From RYN-230 sp963841695 (GTDB lineage: Bacteria > Actinomycetota > Actinomycetes > Streptosporangiales > Streptosporangiaceae), in the NCBI GenBank assembly GCA_963841695.1, contig CAWJDQ010000006.1:372001-436000 (forward strand): 64,000 bases of DNA. Direction: 5' to 3'. Shown in pieces: positions 1 to 8,310 of this stretch; the first letter of the stretch is position 1, and every line of letters starts with the position of its first letter. The position numbers were made by a program, and so were the translations under genes. The notes below the pieces were generated by a model that searched no databases, was not told the origin of the DNA, and worked only from the letters and a program-made list of their open reading frames with translations.

Positions 1-2035
1 CCACCAGGCCGTCGGAGTAGAGCACCGCAGTGGTCCCGGGCGGGAGGCGGAACACGTACTGCTGGCGTGGGCAGGCCCAGCCCAGCGGCGTGCCCGCCTC
101 GGTGGTGTCCAGCCGCGGCGGGGCGTCCCTGGACAGCAGCAGCGGCGGCAGGTGCCCTGCGTTGCCGGCCAGGCCCTCCCCGGTGACGGGGTCCACGACC
201 AGGTAGGCGACGGTCGTCACCTGCTCGTCGAGCTCGGTCGCGGTGAACAGCCGGTCCAGGCCGGCCAGTACCGCGGCGGGCCGCGGGTCGGTCAGGGCCA
301 GGGCGCGCAGGGCGTTCCGGACCCGGCCCATGCCGGCCGCCGCGGTCAGTCCCTTGCCCATGACGTCCCCAGCGGCTACGGCGAGGCGGCCGTCGGGCAG
401 CCGGAACGCGTCGTACCAGTCACCGCCGATTTCCATGTTCCGGGTGACCGGCAGGTAGCGGGCCTCCAGGACGATGCCCGGGACGCTGGGCAGCCGGTCG
501 GGCAGCAGGCTGCGCTGCAGCGTCTCCGCCGTGGTGTGCTCGCGCTCGAACAGCGAGGCCCGCTCCAGGGCCAGCGCGCACTGGCCGGCCAGGGCCTCCA
601 GGAAGACCCGCTCCTCCTCGGTGATCTGCCGCGGCTTGGTGAACGAGAACCGCAGCGCCCCCAGCGGCGCGCCGGCCGCGAGCAGGGGAAGCCCGACCCA
701 GGCCCGCTCGTCGCTGTGGGAGAGGAACAGGTCGATGTCGGTGCCCCCCTCGAACTGCCGCCGCAGCGACTCGGGGTTCTCCACCAGCACCGGCCGCCGG
801 GACGTGATGGCCAGGGTCATCACGCTGAGCGCGTCCAGCGGCATGTCCCCGGCCGGGGCGCCGGGGACATCAGGGAGCCCGAGCGGGTTGATCGTGTGCA
901 ACTGCAGCCGCTCCCGGTCGAGCAGGGCCACCGCCGACCGCTCGGCGCCGATCGCCGACCGCCCGACCTCAGTGATCACCTCGACGACCTGGAGCACGGT
1001 CAGGGCCTCGGCCAGCATGGACGTGGCCTGCTGCAACCGGGCGGTACGCAGGGCGGCGGCAGACAGCTGCTCGGTCAGCCGGCCGCGCATCTCCTCGGCC
1101 TCGCGCTGGCCGGTGACATCGGTGCTGGCGCCCACCCATTCGATGATCTTTCCATCCCGCTCAATCGGGACAGCACGCACGTCGTAATGCCGGTAGGACC
1201 CCGTCTTGGTGCGCACCCGGTAACGGCTGTCGAATACTTTCCCGGCGTGGACGCATTCCCGCCATTCCCGCTCCACCCGCTCCCGGTCCTCCGGGTGAAT
1301 CGCGTCCAGCCAGCCATTGCCCAGGTACTCCTCCAGGCTCTGGCCCGTTATCCAGCGCCACTCGGGCGAATCCTCGGCGATCTGGCCGGTGGGCGTGGTG
1401 ACCCAGACGACCTGGGCCCCGGCCTGCACCAGCGAGCGGTACCGCTCTTCGCTGCGGCGGACCGCCTCCGCCGAATTCTGCCGGTCGGTGACGTCCACCG
1501 CGATCAGGGCCACGCCGGCGATGTTCCCGTCCGGGTCGTGCGAGGGGAACCAGGAGAACGCCCACTGCCGGTCCTCGTCCGCGCCCGTGGCGCCCGGGGC
1601 GCCGTCACCGTGGCCCGGCTGCCCGGTGCCAGCTGGGCCGGTGCTAGCTGGGCCGGTGCTAGCTGGCCCGTTGTTAGCTGGCCCGTTGTTAGCTGGCCCG
1701 GGGCCGGCTGGCCCGGGCGTGGCTGACTCCGCCTCGCTCACCGGCTGGTTCGGCTCGTACAGCGGCTGGCCGTCGGCCAGTACGTGACGGACGGCCGACT
1801 CGACCCGGGCGGCGAGCGTCCCCGGCCACACCTGGGAAGGCAGCAGGCCCAGGTGCGCCTCCAGGTCGAGGCCATCCATCTGGGCCAGGGTCCGGTTGAT
1901 CCGGCGGACGCGGAGATCGGGCCCGAAGAAGGCAAAGCCGATGGGAGCCTCGCGGAGCAGGGTGGCGAGCAGGGCCGAGTCAGAAACGTCCAACCCGGAG
2001 ACCCGGGGCTGCGGCACGGAGGTCTCAGTGCTCAT
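1..2035 (-). CDS. PAS-GAF-PP2C (SpoIIE-type) serine phosphatase, C-terminus beyond window
   Basis: Signalling phosphatase of the RsbU/SpoIIE type, expected to dephosphorylate an anti-sigma antagonist or similar partner in the cytoplasm. From ATG at 2035 (MSTETSVPQPRV) the frame is open to base 1, about 678 codons. Order: PAS near residues 14-60, a low-complexity Gly-Pro-Ala linker (about 105-140), a second PAS/PAC with SEERYRSLVQAG and the IHPEDRERVEREW signature, a GAF domain (about 330-480), then the PP2C domain. The PP2C metal-site motifs are visible: GGDWYDAF, GDVMGKG, NAGHLPPLLL and LYSDGLV at the very edge. The frame is intact to base 2, so truncation is only by the window. It is divergent from the unknown gene at 2499. 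The input signal cannot be told from the PAS/GAF sequence. Confidence 0.93.
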   Translation of the reverse strand, partial: MSTETSVPQPRVSGLDVSDSALLATLLREAPIGFAFFGPDLRVRRINRTLAQMDGLDLEAHLGLLPSQVWPGTLAARVESAVRHVLADGQPLYEPNQPVSEAESATPGPAGPGPANNGPANNGPASTGPASTGPAGTGQPGHGDGAPGATGADEDRQWAFSWFPSHDPDGNIAGVALIAVDVTDRQNSAEAVRRSEERYRSLVQAGAQVVWVTTPTGQIAEDSPEWRWITGQSLEEYLGNGWLDAIHPEDRERVEREWRECVHAGKVFDSRYRVRTKTGSYRHYDVRAVPIERDGKIIEWVGASTDVTGQREAEEMRGRLTEQLSAAALRTARLQQATSMLAEALTVLQVVEVITEVGRSAIGAERSAVALLDRERLQLHTINPLGLPDVPGAPAGDMPLDALSVMTLAITSRRPVLVENPESLRRQFEGGTDIDLFLSHSDERAWVGLPLLAAGAPLGALRFSFTKPRQITEEERVFLEALAGQCALALERASLFEREHTTAETLQRSLLPDRLPSVPGIVLEARYLPVTRNMEIGGDWYDAFRLPDGRLAVAAGDVMGKGLTAAAGMGRVRNALRALALTDPRPAAVLAGLDRLFTATELDEQVTTVAYLVVDPVTGEGLAGNAGHLPPLLLSRDAPPRLDTTEAGTPLGWACPRQQYVFRLPPGTTAVLYSDGLV
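1623..1712 (-). repeat. six tandem 15-bp coding repeats in the PAS-PP2C linker
   Basis: Six 15-bp units lie head to tail (starts 1623, 1638, 1653, 1668, 1683, 1698), of the type ccggtgctagctggg. On the minus strand they encode five-residue repeats GPAST/GPANN between the two PAS domains. The unit is a multiple of three, so copy-number change would alter linker length without breaking the frame. Confidence 0.9.
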
Positions 2036-2498
2036 CACCGCGCTCCAGTCCCGCTGCGCTCAAGTCCCGCTGCTCGGACCATGCAACGGCTCCTTCCCGC
2101 TCACTGCGGACACAAGCAGGCTAGCGGCAACGCCGCGACCAGTGAACGCACAAGCACGGTGCCACGTCAATGAGCATGGCCCCGTTCCGGTACCGCGAAC
2201 ACCCACAGTGGCCACGCAGGCGAGCTTCCCACATCCTAGGCGATATCGTGCCGCCCCGAGGGCATGATGGCGGCCCTGGTTCTTCCCCGAAAGAAGTGAC
2301 GGCGTGGCCGCCACGGCCGCCTGGTACCCCGTAACCTGGCTCCGGCCCCGGGAATTGCATTGATCATGAGGTAACTGAAGCCCCGAATGTCCGGTCCCGG
2401 CGGTCCCGGATGCCCGTAATATCTGCCACACGCGGAAACATGGCCACCATCCGGCGCGGACGTGGCCCGGCGCCGCGAGAATCTGGAAAGCTGTCCAT
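2036..2498. other. divergent intergenic region, no gene seen
   Basis: This 463-bp spacer separates the minus-strand phosphatase from the plus-strand gene at 2499 and should hold both promoters. I see no convincing -35/-10 pair, RNA or repeat. Open frames here have no recognisable protein character. Confidence 0.5.
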
Positions 2499-4238
2499 GT
2501 GAGCCCGCAAAGCCGACGACGAGAGCCCCCCGGCGGGCCGGGCCACCCAGGCCGAGGGAAGGGGACCCGTTCGGTGCTCCCCAGCGCTGCCCCACCGAAC
2601 GCGCTGTTCGCCGAGATGCTCCGGGCTGCCCGTGAGCTGCTGGCGGTCCGCAGCCCGCTGGACGCCGAGCTCATGGTGAGCGAGCTACTCGGCACCTGGT
2701 GGGGAGAACACCCGCCACGCAGCTCGCACGGCGATGTCGAGGAACTCGTCGGCGAGGGGCTGGTGAGTTATGCGGCGCAGCAGCGCAGCCCGGCTGCGCT
2801 GGCGCTGCTGTCCGGCATCGCCTGCCTGGGCACGTCGCGGCAGGCCATGCAGGCGGAGACGGCCGCGCTGGAGCTGATCTCCCGCGGCGTGGTCCGGCCG
2901 CCGTGGGCCGAGCACGTGGGCGCGGTGACGGCGGGCGAGTGCTACGTGAACTCCGACGTGTTCGGGGACCGCGACGAGGTCGTCTGCGTGTACAGCTACG
3001 CGGGCGAAGAGCCGCACGCCCTGGTCATGGTGGTGGACTACAACGCGGGCGGGATGCTCCGCGACGGCTGGGTCACCTCCCAGGTCGACCGCCTGCTCGA
3101 ACGCTGCCGGGCGGCCAGCGCGGAGGACGGCAGCCGCGCCGCGCGGGCTACGTTCAGCGAGGTGGAAGCCCCGCAGGCGCGGCGGCTGCTGGAAACGGCC
3201 CTGGCCGTGACCGAGGTCGGCCAGGGGCCGTCGCCGGGCGAGTCGTTCGCGTCTTACCATGCGTTCATCCGGGCCCGGATCCGCACGCTGCCGCCCGCGC
3301 GGCCGGGGTACGGGGCCCGCACCAGGGCCGGCGGGCCCGCGGCCGGCAAGAGCACGGCGGCCGGCCCGGCACCGTGGAGCGCGGCCCCCCCGGGCGCCGG
3401 GCCCTGGAGCACCGGTCACGGGTCGGGCTGGGGCGCGGCCACCACGCGGCGGCACGCCTGGACCCGGGATCGCCGGGCCATGCTGGTGGCCGAGTTCCTG
3501 GCCTCGGACGAGGCGGAGGACCTGTCCGATACCCGTGCGGCCAGCCGCTGCGCGGATCACATCATCGACTACGGGTGCGACCGCGACTTCGGGCGGCCGC
3601 TGCGGATGAGCCCGGCGAAGGTGGCCACGTTCCTGCTCGACTGGCTGCCACGCAAGGTACTGCTGCTCTCGGCCGAGCAGCACGCGATGCCGCACGTGCT
3701 AGCCGCCTGGGTGCGCTGGGCCGGGCGGCGCCAGGGGCTGGCCGCCGAGATGATCGCGGAGAGCCTGGACGCGGTGTTCGACTCGATGGGCACGTTCGCC
3801 CAGGTGTACCGGGATCCGACGGCGTTCGGCCTGGACGCGTCGCTGGTCTCCCGGCTGCTGCCCGATGATGACCTGGAGGCGCTGCCCCGCCGGGCGTTCG
3901 CCTTCCCGGTGCTGCGCGGCCTGTTCGGCGGCATCGACCTGGCCGGGCTGGATCCGGCTGCGGAGGCGGACCGGCGCACGCTGCTCGCGGCCGACCACAA
4001 CGACGCGAACGGCCTGCCCAGCGGCCCGCTGCACATCGATCGCCACCTCGCGCTGGCCGACCGGCTGTGGCGGGGTGACCCGCCCGAGCTGTGGGAGGCC
4101 GCGCAGCGGCTGCTGGACCGGGGCGAGGACCGGCACGCGGTGCTGCACACGCTCATGTACGTCATCCGGGACACCGCAGGCGATCAGGCCAGCCTGATCG
4201 CCGCGCTCCGCGACCTGCCGCCCAGCCCGGCCGACTGA
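2499..4238 (+). CDS. conserved-looking actinobacterial protein of unknown function (579 aa)
   Basis: I do not recognise a domain. The GTG at 2499 is preceded by ggaaag at 2485-2490. The protein has two compact parts joined by a Pro/Gly/Ala-rich linker at about residues 265-320. The N-terminal part (about 35-260) is alpha/beta-like, with VVCVYSYAGEEPHALVMVVDY in its middle. The C-terminal part (about 325-579) looks all-helical, with MLVAEFLASDEAEDL and CADHIIDYGCDRDFGRPL near its start. There is no signal peptide or membrane segment, so a cytoplasmic role is inferred. It converges with the AAA+ gene, whose stop lies 33 bp downstream. Codon use matches its neighbours. Confidence 0.75.
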   Translation: MSPQSRRREPPGGPGHPGRGKGTRSVLPSAAPPNALFAEMLRAARELLAVRSPLDAELMVSELLGTWWGEHPPRSSHGDVEELVGEGLVSYAAQQRSPAALALLSGIACLGTSRQAMQAETAALELISRGVVRPPWAEHVGAVTAGECYVNSDVFGDRDEVVCVYSYAGEEPHALVMVVDYNAGGMLRDGWVTSQVDRLLERCRAASAEDGSRAARATFSEVEAPQARRLLETALAVTEVGQGPSPGESFASYHAFIRARIRTLPPARPGYGARTRAGGPAAGKSTAAGPAPWSAAPPGAGPWSTGHGSGWGAATTRRHAWTRDRRAMLVAEFLASDEAEDLSDTRAASRCADHIIDYGCDRDFGRPLRMSPAKVATFLLDWLPRKVLLLSAEQHAMPHVLAAWVRWAGRRQGLAAEMIAESLDAVFDSMGTFAQVYRDPTAFGLDASLVSRLLPDDDLEALPRRAFAFPVLRGLFGGIDLAGLDPAAEADRRTLLAADHNDANGLPSGPLHIDRHLALADRLWRGDPPELWEAAQRLLDRGEDRHAVLHTLMYVIRDTAGDQASLIAALRDLPPSPAD

Positions 4239-4270
4239 GCCCGTCTCCCGCTGAGCCCGTCTCCCGCGGC

Positions 4271-6766
4271 TCAGCCCGGCTGGGGACCACCTAGCTCGCG
4301 GAAGGCGCCGCGCAGGTCGGCCGCGGACACGGTGGTGAGATCGGCGGCGCTCGCGTCCTCGTCGAGATCCGCCACCCGCAGGTCCCTGGCCGCACAGGCC
4401 CGCTCGAACAGGCTGCGCGCGAACCGGCCGTTGCCCAGCTCGTCGATCTGCCCGCGGGTGGCGGCCGCGCTGAAGATCTCGCCGAGGACCGGCAGCGCGT
4501 CCGGCTCGAACGAGTCACCGTGCTGCTCCGCGATCACGCCCGCGATTTTGCACAGCTCATCGGGCGAATAGCTCGGGAACCCGATCCGCACGCTGAACCG
4601 CGACGCGAGCCCGGGATTACTGCGCAGGAACCGGTCCATGTCGGCCGGGTAGCCCGCCAGCACGATGACCAGCCGGTCTCGGTCATCCTCAGCCCGTTTC
4701 AGCAGCGTGGCCACGGCCTCGGAGCCGTAGGCGTCGCCACCCGAGTAGCCGGCGTTGTACAGCGAATAGGCCTCGTCGATGAACAGGACGCCGCCCAGCG
4801 CAGAGTCGATCAGCTTGCCGGTCTTGATCGCCGTGGAACCGAGATGCTCCCCGACCAGGTCAGCGCGGTGGGCCTCGATCACCTCAGGACGAACCAGCAG
4901 CCCCAGGGCGGTGAAGATACGGCCCAGGATCCGGGCCACGGTGGTCTTGCCCGTGCCCGGCGGGCCGGTGAACACGAAGTGCCGGACCGGGGGCTGGCTG
5001 GACAGGCCCTGGCGTTCGCGCAGCCGGGCCACCCTCAGCTGGGCCGCGATCTCGTGCACCTGGCGCTTGACCGGCTCCAGGCCGACCAGCTCGTCCAGCT
5101 CGGCCAGGGCGCTTTCCAGCGTGGGCGCCGGGCTGTAGCCGCGGAAGCGGGCCGTGAGCTCAGCCCCGGCCTGCTCCAGGTCCGCTGCCTCCAGGGTGAC
5201 CAGCTCGGACCGGGACGGCTCCGCACCGTCAGCCATGATCCGCACGTCCCGCGCACGTCCCGCCTTCTCGAGCAGGCTGCGCACGAACCGCCCGTTGCCG
5301 AGCTCATCGGCCAGCCTGCGGCGGCCCACGTCCTCCATCATCCGCCACAGCGCGGGACGCGCATCGGCATCGAGGATCTCGCCGCGCTGCTCCAGGGAGA
5401 GCTCGGCGAGGGCCAGCAGCTCGGCGGGTGAGTAGGTGGGGAACTTCACCCGGAGCCCGAACCGGGAGTTGAGGCCGGGATTGCTGGCCAGGAACCCCTC
5501 CATCTGCTTCTCGTACCCGGCCAGGATGATGATGAGCTCGGTCCGGTCGTCCTCGGCCCGTTTCAGCAGCGCCTGGATCGCCTCGTGGCCGAACCGGTCG
5601 CCCTGCCCCTCACTGTCGTTCACCAGGCTGTACGCCTCGTCAATGAACAGCACCCCGCCGAGCGCGCTGTTGACCAGCTCGTTCGTCTTGATCGCGGTGG
5701 CCCCGAGGTACTCGCCCACGAGGTCAGCACGCTGCGCCTCCACCACCACCGGGGTGTCGAGCAGGCCGAACGCGTAGAAGATCTTCGCCACGACCCGGGC
5801 CACCGAGGTCTTCCCGGTACCGGGCGGGCCCAGGAAGACGAAATGCTGCATGGGCTTTTCCGCCCCGTAACCCGCCATCACCCGGCGCCGCGCGGCTTCG
5901 ACGGACGCGGTGATCTGCCGGATCTGATCTTTTACCGAGCTAAGCCCGATCATGTTGTCGAGCTCGGCCATGGCCTGGGCGACCGTGATCTCGGGTGGCT
6001 GCTGATCGCCGCTGGACCGGTCGCGGGCCGGCGCGCCGTCCGCCGGGCGCACCGACCCCTCGGCGGTCTGCACGACCCGCGACACCTCGGCAGGCCGCCC
6101 CGGGCGGACGCTGGCGGCAGCGGCCGGGCGGCCAGCCGGGCGGTTGGCCACCGCGGGGCCGCCGGGCCGGTGCGGAGCGGCGAGGGCGCCGGAACGGCCC
6201 TGCTGGCGGCTGAGCGCCCGCGCCTCCTGCTGCGACTTGCCGAGCCGCCAGCCGATCACGCTAAGGCCCAGTATCCAGGCGATGGCATAGCTGATGATCA
6301 GCCGGCCGGGCGCCAGCCACCAGGCCAGCATGCCCGGCGGCAAGGCCCAGAGCTGGGTCCAGGCCACCGTCCGGCAGGGTATGTAGCGGCGGGACAGCGC
6401 CTGGAGGTGCGAGACGGGCACCGCCGCGCACGGCAGCAGCGCCAGGGGCACGATGCCGGAGCTGAACCGGCCGGCCACCGCCGCGATGGCCAGGACCGCC
6501 ACCAGGCCCCAGGCCGCGACGAACACTGACGCCGGCCACGAGCGGTGCCCCCGCCAGACCGCGACGGGACCGTACACGAGGGCAGCGATCACGAACGCAT
6601 CCCAGAACCGCGGGCCCAGGGCCCCGGCCAGCACGATGAAGATCAACACGCCCAGGACCAGCAGGATCTTGACTGGCAGCGAGGCCGAGCGGACGGCTTG
6701 GCGCACCCGCGCCAGCCCTTCCTGGGCCATTCGCCTGCCAGGCAGGGATCCGTCCTCCGGCCGCAT
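4271..6766 (-). CDS. membrane-anchored tandem AAA+ ATPase, CbxX/CfqX (SpoVK/EccA-like) family
   Basis: An 831-aa protein. The N-terminal part (about residues 30-175) has several hydrophobic helices, followed by a Pro/Arg/Ala linker, then two AAA+ modules of the CbxX/CfqX family. Module 1 has Walker A GPPGTGKTS (about 313-320) and Walker B VLFIDEAY (about 372). Module 2 has GPPGTGKTT (about 601-608) and VLFIDEAY (about 660). Both have ELGNGRF sensor-2/arginine regions. Relatives remodel Rubisco (CbbX) or serve type VII secretion (EccA). No ESX genes are present here, so the client is unknown. The ATG has a strong GAGGGAG ribosome site. Both ATPase sites look intact. Confidence 0.92.
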   Translation of the reverse strand: MRPEDGSLPGRRMAQEGLARVRQAVRSASLPVKILLVLGVLIFIVLAGALGPRFWDAFVIAALVYGPVAVWRGHRSWPASVFVAAWGLVAVLAIAAVAGRFSSGIVPLALLPCAAVPVSHLQALSRRYIPCRTVAWTQLWALPPGMLAWWLAPGRLIISYAIAWILGLSVIGWRLGKSQQEARALSRQQGRSGALAAPHRPGGPAVANRPAGRPAAAASVRPGRPAEVSRVVQTAEGSVRPADGAPARDRSSGDQQPPEITVAQAMAELDNMIGLSSVKDQIRQITASVEAARRRVMAGYGAEKPMQHFVFLGPPGTGKTSVARVVAKIFYAFGLLDTPVVVEAQRADLVGEYLGATAIKTNELVNSALGGVLFIDEAYSLVNDSEGQGDRFGHEAIQALLKRAEDDRTELIIILAGYEKQMEGFLASNPGLNSRFGLRVKFPTYSPAELLALAELSLEQRGEILDADARPALWRMMEDVGRRRLADELGNGRFVRSLLEKAGRARDVRIMADGAEPSRSELVTLEAADLEQAGAELTARFRGYSPAPTLESALAELDELVGLEPVKRQVHEIAAQLRVARLRERQGLSSQPPVRHFVFTGPPGTGKTTVARILGRIFTALGLLVRPEVIEAHRADLVGEHLGSTAIKTGKLIDSALGGVLFIDEAYSLYNAGYSGGDAYGSEAVATLLKRAEDDRDRLVIVLAGYPADMDRFLRSNPGLASRFSVRIGFPSYSPDELCKIAGVIAEQHGDSFEPDALPVLGEIFSAAATRGQIDELGNGRFARSLFERACAARDLRVADLDEDASAADLTTVSAADLRGAFRELGGPQPG

Positions 6767-7109
6767 CTTGCTCCCTCGTGCCGTTCCTTGTATAGCGCAT
6801 TACCACGCGCTTACAGCGACACACAACCAGATACCGGCAGAGAATGGCCAGGCCAGACTCTCCCGGGCCGGCGCCAGCCGCAGCCCCCATGGGCCAGCGC
6901 ACTGACCGGGCGCCGACTCTGCCAGGGTAATGGCCAGTTCGCGGGCCGCGCCTTTACGGCGCTCCCCGGAAGGTCACTAAAAACCCTCTGACCTGGTCTT
7001 TCATGAAGTGCGGAAGCTGCTAAGTAAGACATCCGGGCCAGGCCGGTCAGTCCCTGAGCGGCACCGCCGCCCACCGAGGCCAGTGCTGTCCCGGCTGCCG
7101 CGGGCGCGG
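6767..7109. other. intergenic region upstream of the AAA+ gene
   Basis: This 343-bp stretch lies between the start of the AAA+ gene and the stop of the GvpL/F gene. It must carry the minus-strand AAA+ promoter. A TATACA hexamer lies shortly upstream of the ribosome site at about 6790-6795, but I see no well-spaced -35. No RNA or repeat was recognised. Confidence 0.4.
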
Positions 7110-7859
7110 TCAGGCGTCGAGCTGGTCCACGAACGAGTACGGCGGCCACGGGCCGTTCACGTCCGCCCGGACCCCGACGCGGCCCCCGGCCAGCGCGTGC
7201 GCGGCGGCCACGAATTCGGCGGCGTGATCGCGGCGCAGCAGGTAGGCGGCGTTGAGGAGCATGTGCTCCTGGCCCCGCGCGTAGCGCGGGTCCTCGGCCG
7301 GCTGCCGGTGCGAGGCGTCGGCGATGTCCGTGAGTACCCAGTCGATCGTGTCCGCGAGCGTGTCGGCTGCATCCTGCTGATCGACCGGCCCATAGACCTG
7401 GACGCCCCATTCCACCGTGTCGCGGAAGCGCGCCAGCAGGCCGGCGAACTCGCCGCGGCGCCGGGCCAGCAGGGCTCGGACCGTGTCGTCGTCGGGGTAG
7501 ACGGTGGCCAGCCGGAGCGGCAGGACGGGGCCGCCGGCGGCCGCGGCCCGGGCGATGACCTGATGGTGCGCCCGGCCGACCCGCTCGATGTTGTCCAGGC
7601 CGCCCAGCAGACTGGCCAGCGCATCCTCACCGAAGGCGCGCGCCTCGACCGACCCCACCACCGCGGTCAGGCCGGCGTCGGCCACCGCGCGGATCCGCTC
7701 GTCGCCGACGCCGGCCAGGCCCGCGAACTGGCGCGGGGCCAGATCATCGGTGATGGCGTACACCCAGACCACCCGGTTCCCCGCCGGGGCGGCCAGCCCG
7801 AGCGATGGCCAGCGGGATCGGGCCACCACGCCGGTGCCAGACATCGTCTTCACGCTCAT
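7110..7859 (-). CDS. GvpL/GvpF family protein (orphan)
   Basis: A 249-aa protein of the gas-vesicle GvpL/GvpF family. It has the N-terminal VVWVYAITDD strand, the PLRLATVYPDDDTVRALL segment and the EWGVQVYG strand that begins the second subdomain. The C-terminal half has GQEHMLLNAAYLLRRD, ending in VNGPWPPYSF, the usual GvpL/F terminus. The ATG at 7859 was chosen over longer frames because GAGGAG precedes it and the family homology begins there. No gvpA, gvpN or gvpO lies nearby, so a role in gas vesicles is not supported by context; many actinomycetes carry such isolated copies. Confidence 0.88.
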   Translation of the reverse strand: MSVKTMSGTGVVARSRWPSLGLAAPAGNRVVWVYAITDDLAPRQFAGLAGVGDERIRAVADAGLTAVVGSVEARAFGEDALASLLGGLDNIERVGRAHHQVIARAAAAGGPVLPLRLATVYPDDDTVRALLARRRGEFAGLLARFRDTVEWGVQVYGPVDQQDAADTLADTIDWVLTDIADASHRQPAEDPRYARGQEHMLLNAAYLLRRDHAAEFVAAAHALAGGRVGVRADVNGPWPPYSFVDQLDA

Positions 7860-8246
7860 CGCACTCCTCCTCGGCCGGCCCCCTGGCCGCGCGGCACAGG
7901 TGCCCGGCGCGGGATGCGCTGCCCCAGGCCCCTGAAAATTCATGGGCACAAGGCCCAGGTGTTTAACGGATCCCAGGCCCACATAGTTCACGGGCCCTGG
8001 TGACCTGGCGAGAGACGAGCCCACGCGGCACACGTCACGGGTGCCATGCTTTTCCAGCCGGGCACCAAGCCCGCCTCTCGCCGACCCCAGCCTGCCCCGT
8101 CCCCGTAACCGGCTGCCCGCCGAATCCACAGCAAATCATGGATCCGTAATCTGTGGCCCCGGGAACCGAGGCGGCGGCGCCGGGCACCACGTCAAGCATC
8201 GATGGTGCGGCGGGGCACGCCTGGGCCGCCGGAGGGCCTGCCGTGA
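7860..8246. other. intergenic region upstream of GvpL/F
   Basis: About 390 bp of lower coding potential between the GvpL/F start and the hairpin behind nrdJ. It is presumed to hold the minus-strand GvpL/F promoter. No site was recognised with confidence. Confidence 0.4.
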
Positions 8247-8294
8247 ACGGAGCGAGCGGACAGCAGACTCACGCGCGCTGCCCGCTCGCTCCGT
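8247..8294 (-). terminator. 13-bp perfect hairpin behind nrdJ
   Basis: acggagcgagcgg at 8247-8259 is the exact reverse complement of 8282-8294, giving a 13-bp stem with a 22-nt loop 17 bp past the nrdJ stop. There is no T tract, as is common in GC-rich actinomycetes, so the terminator role is inferred. Confidence 0.65.
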
Positions 8295-8310
8295 ACTTCC
8301 CAGGGCCTGC

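Noticed and set aside
152..1726. Long plus-strand open frame opposite the PAS-PP2C gene
   Set aside because: Composition is Gly/Arg/Gln-rich without any domain, while the minus strand shows PAS, GAF and PP2C motifs in one intact frame.
4271..6766. Part of an ESX/type VII secretion locus
   Set aside because: No EccC, EccB, WXG100 or mycosin gene lies in the surrounding sequence.
8247..8294. Operator or small RNA
   Set aside because: The perfect hairpin sits just behind the nrdJ stop and is more simply a terminator; no promoter-like sequence accompanies it.
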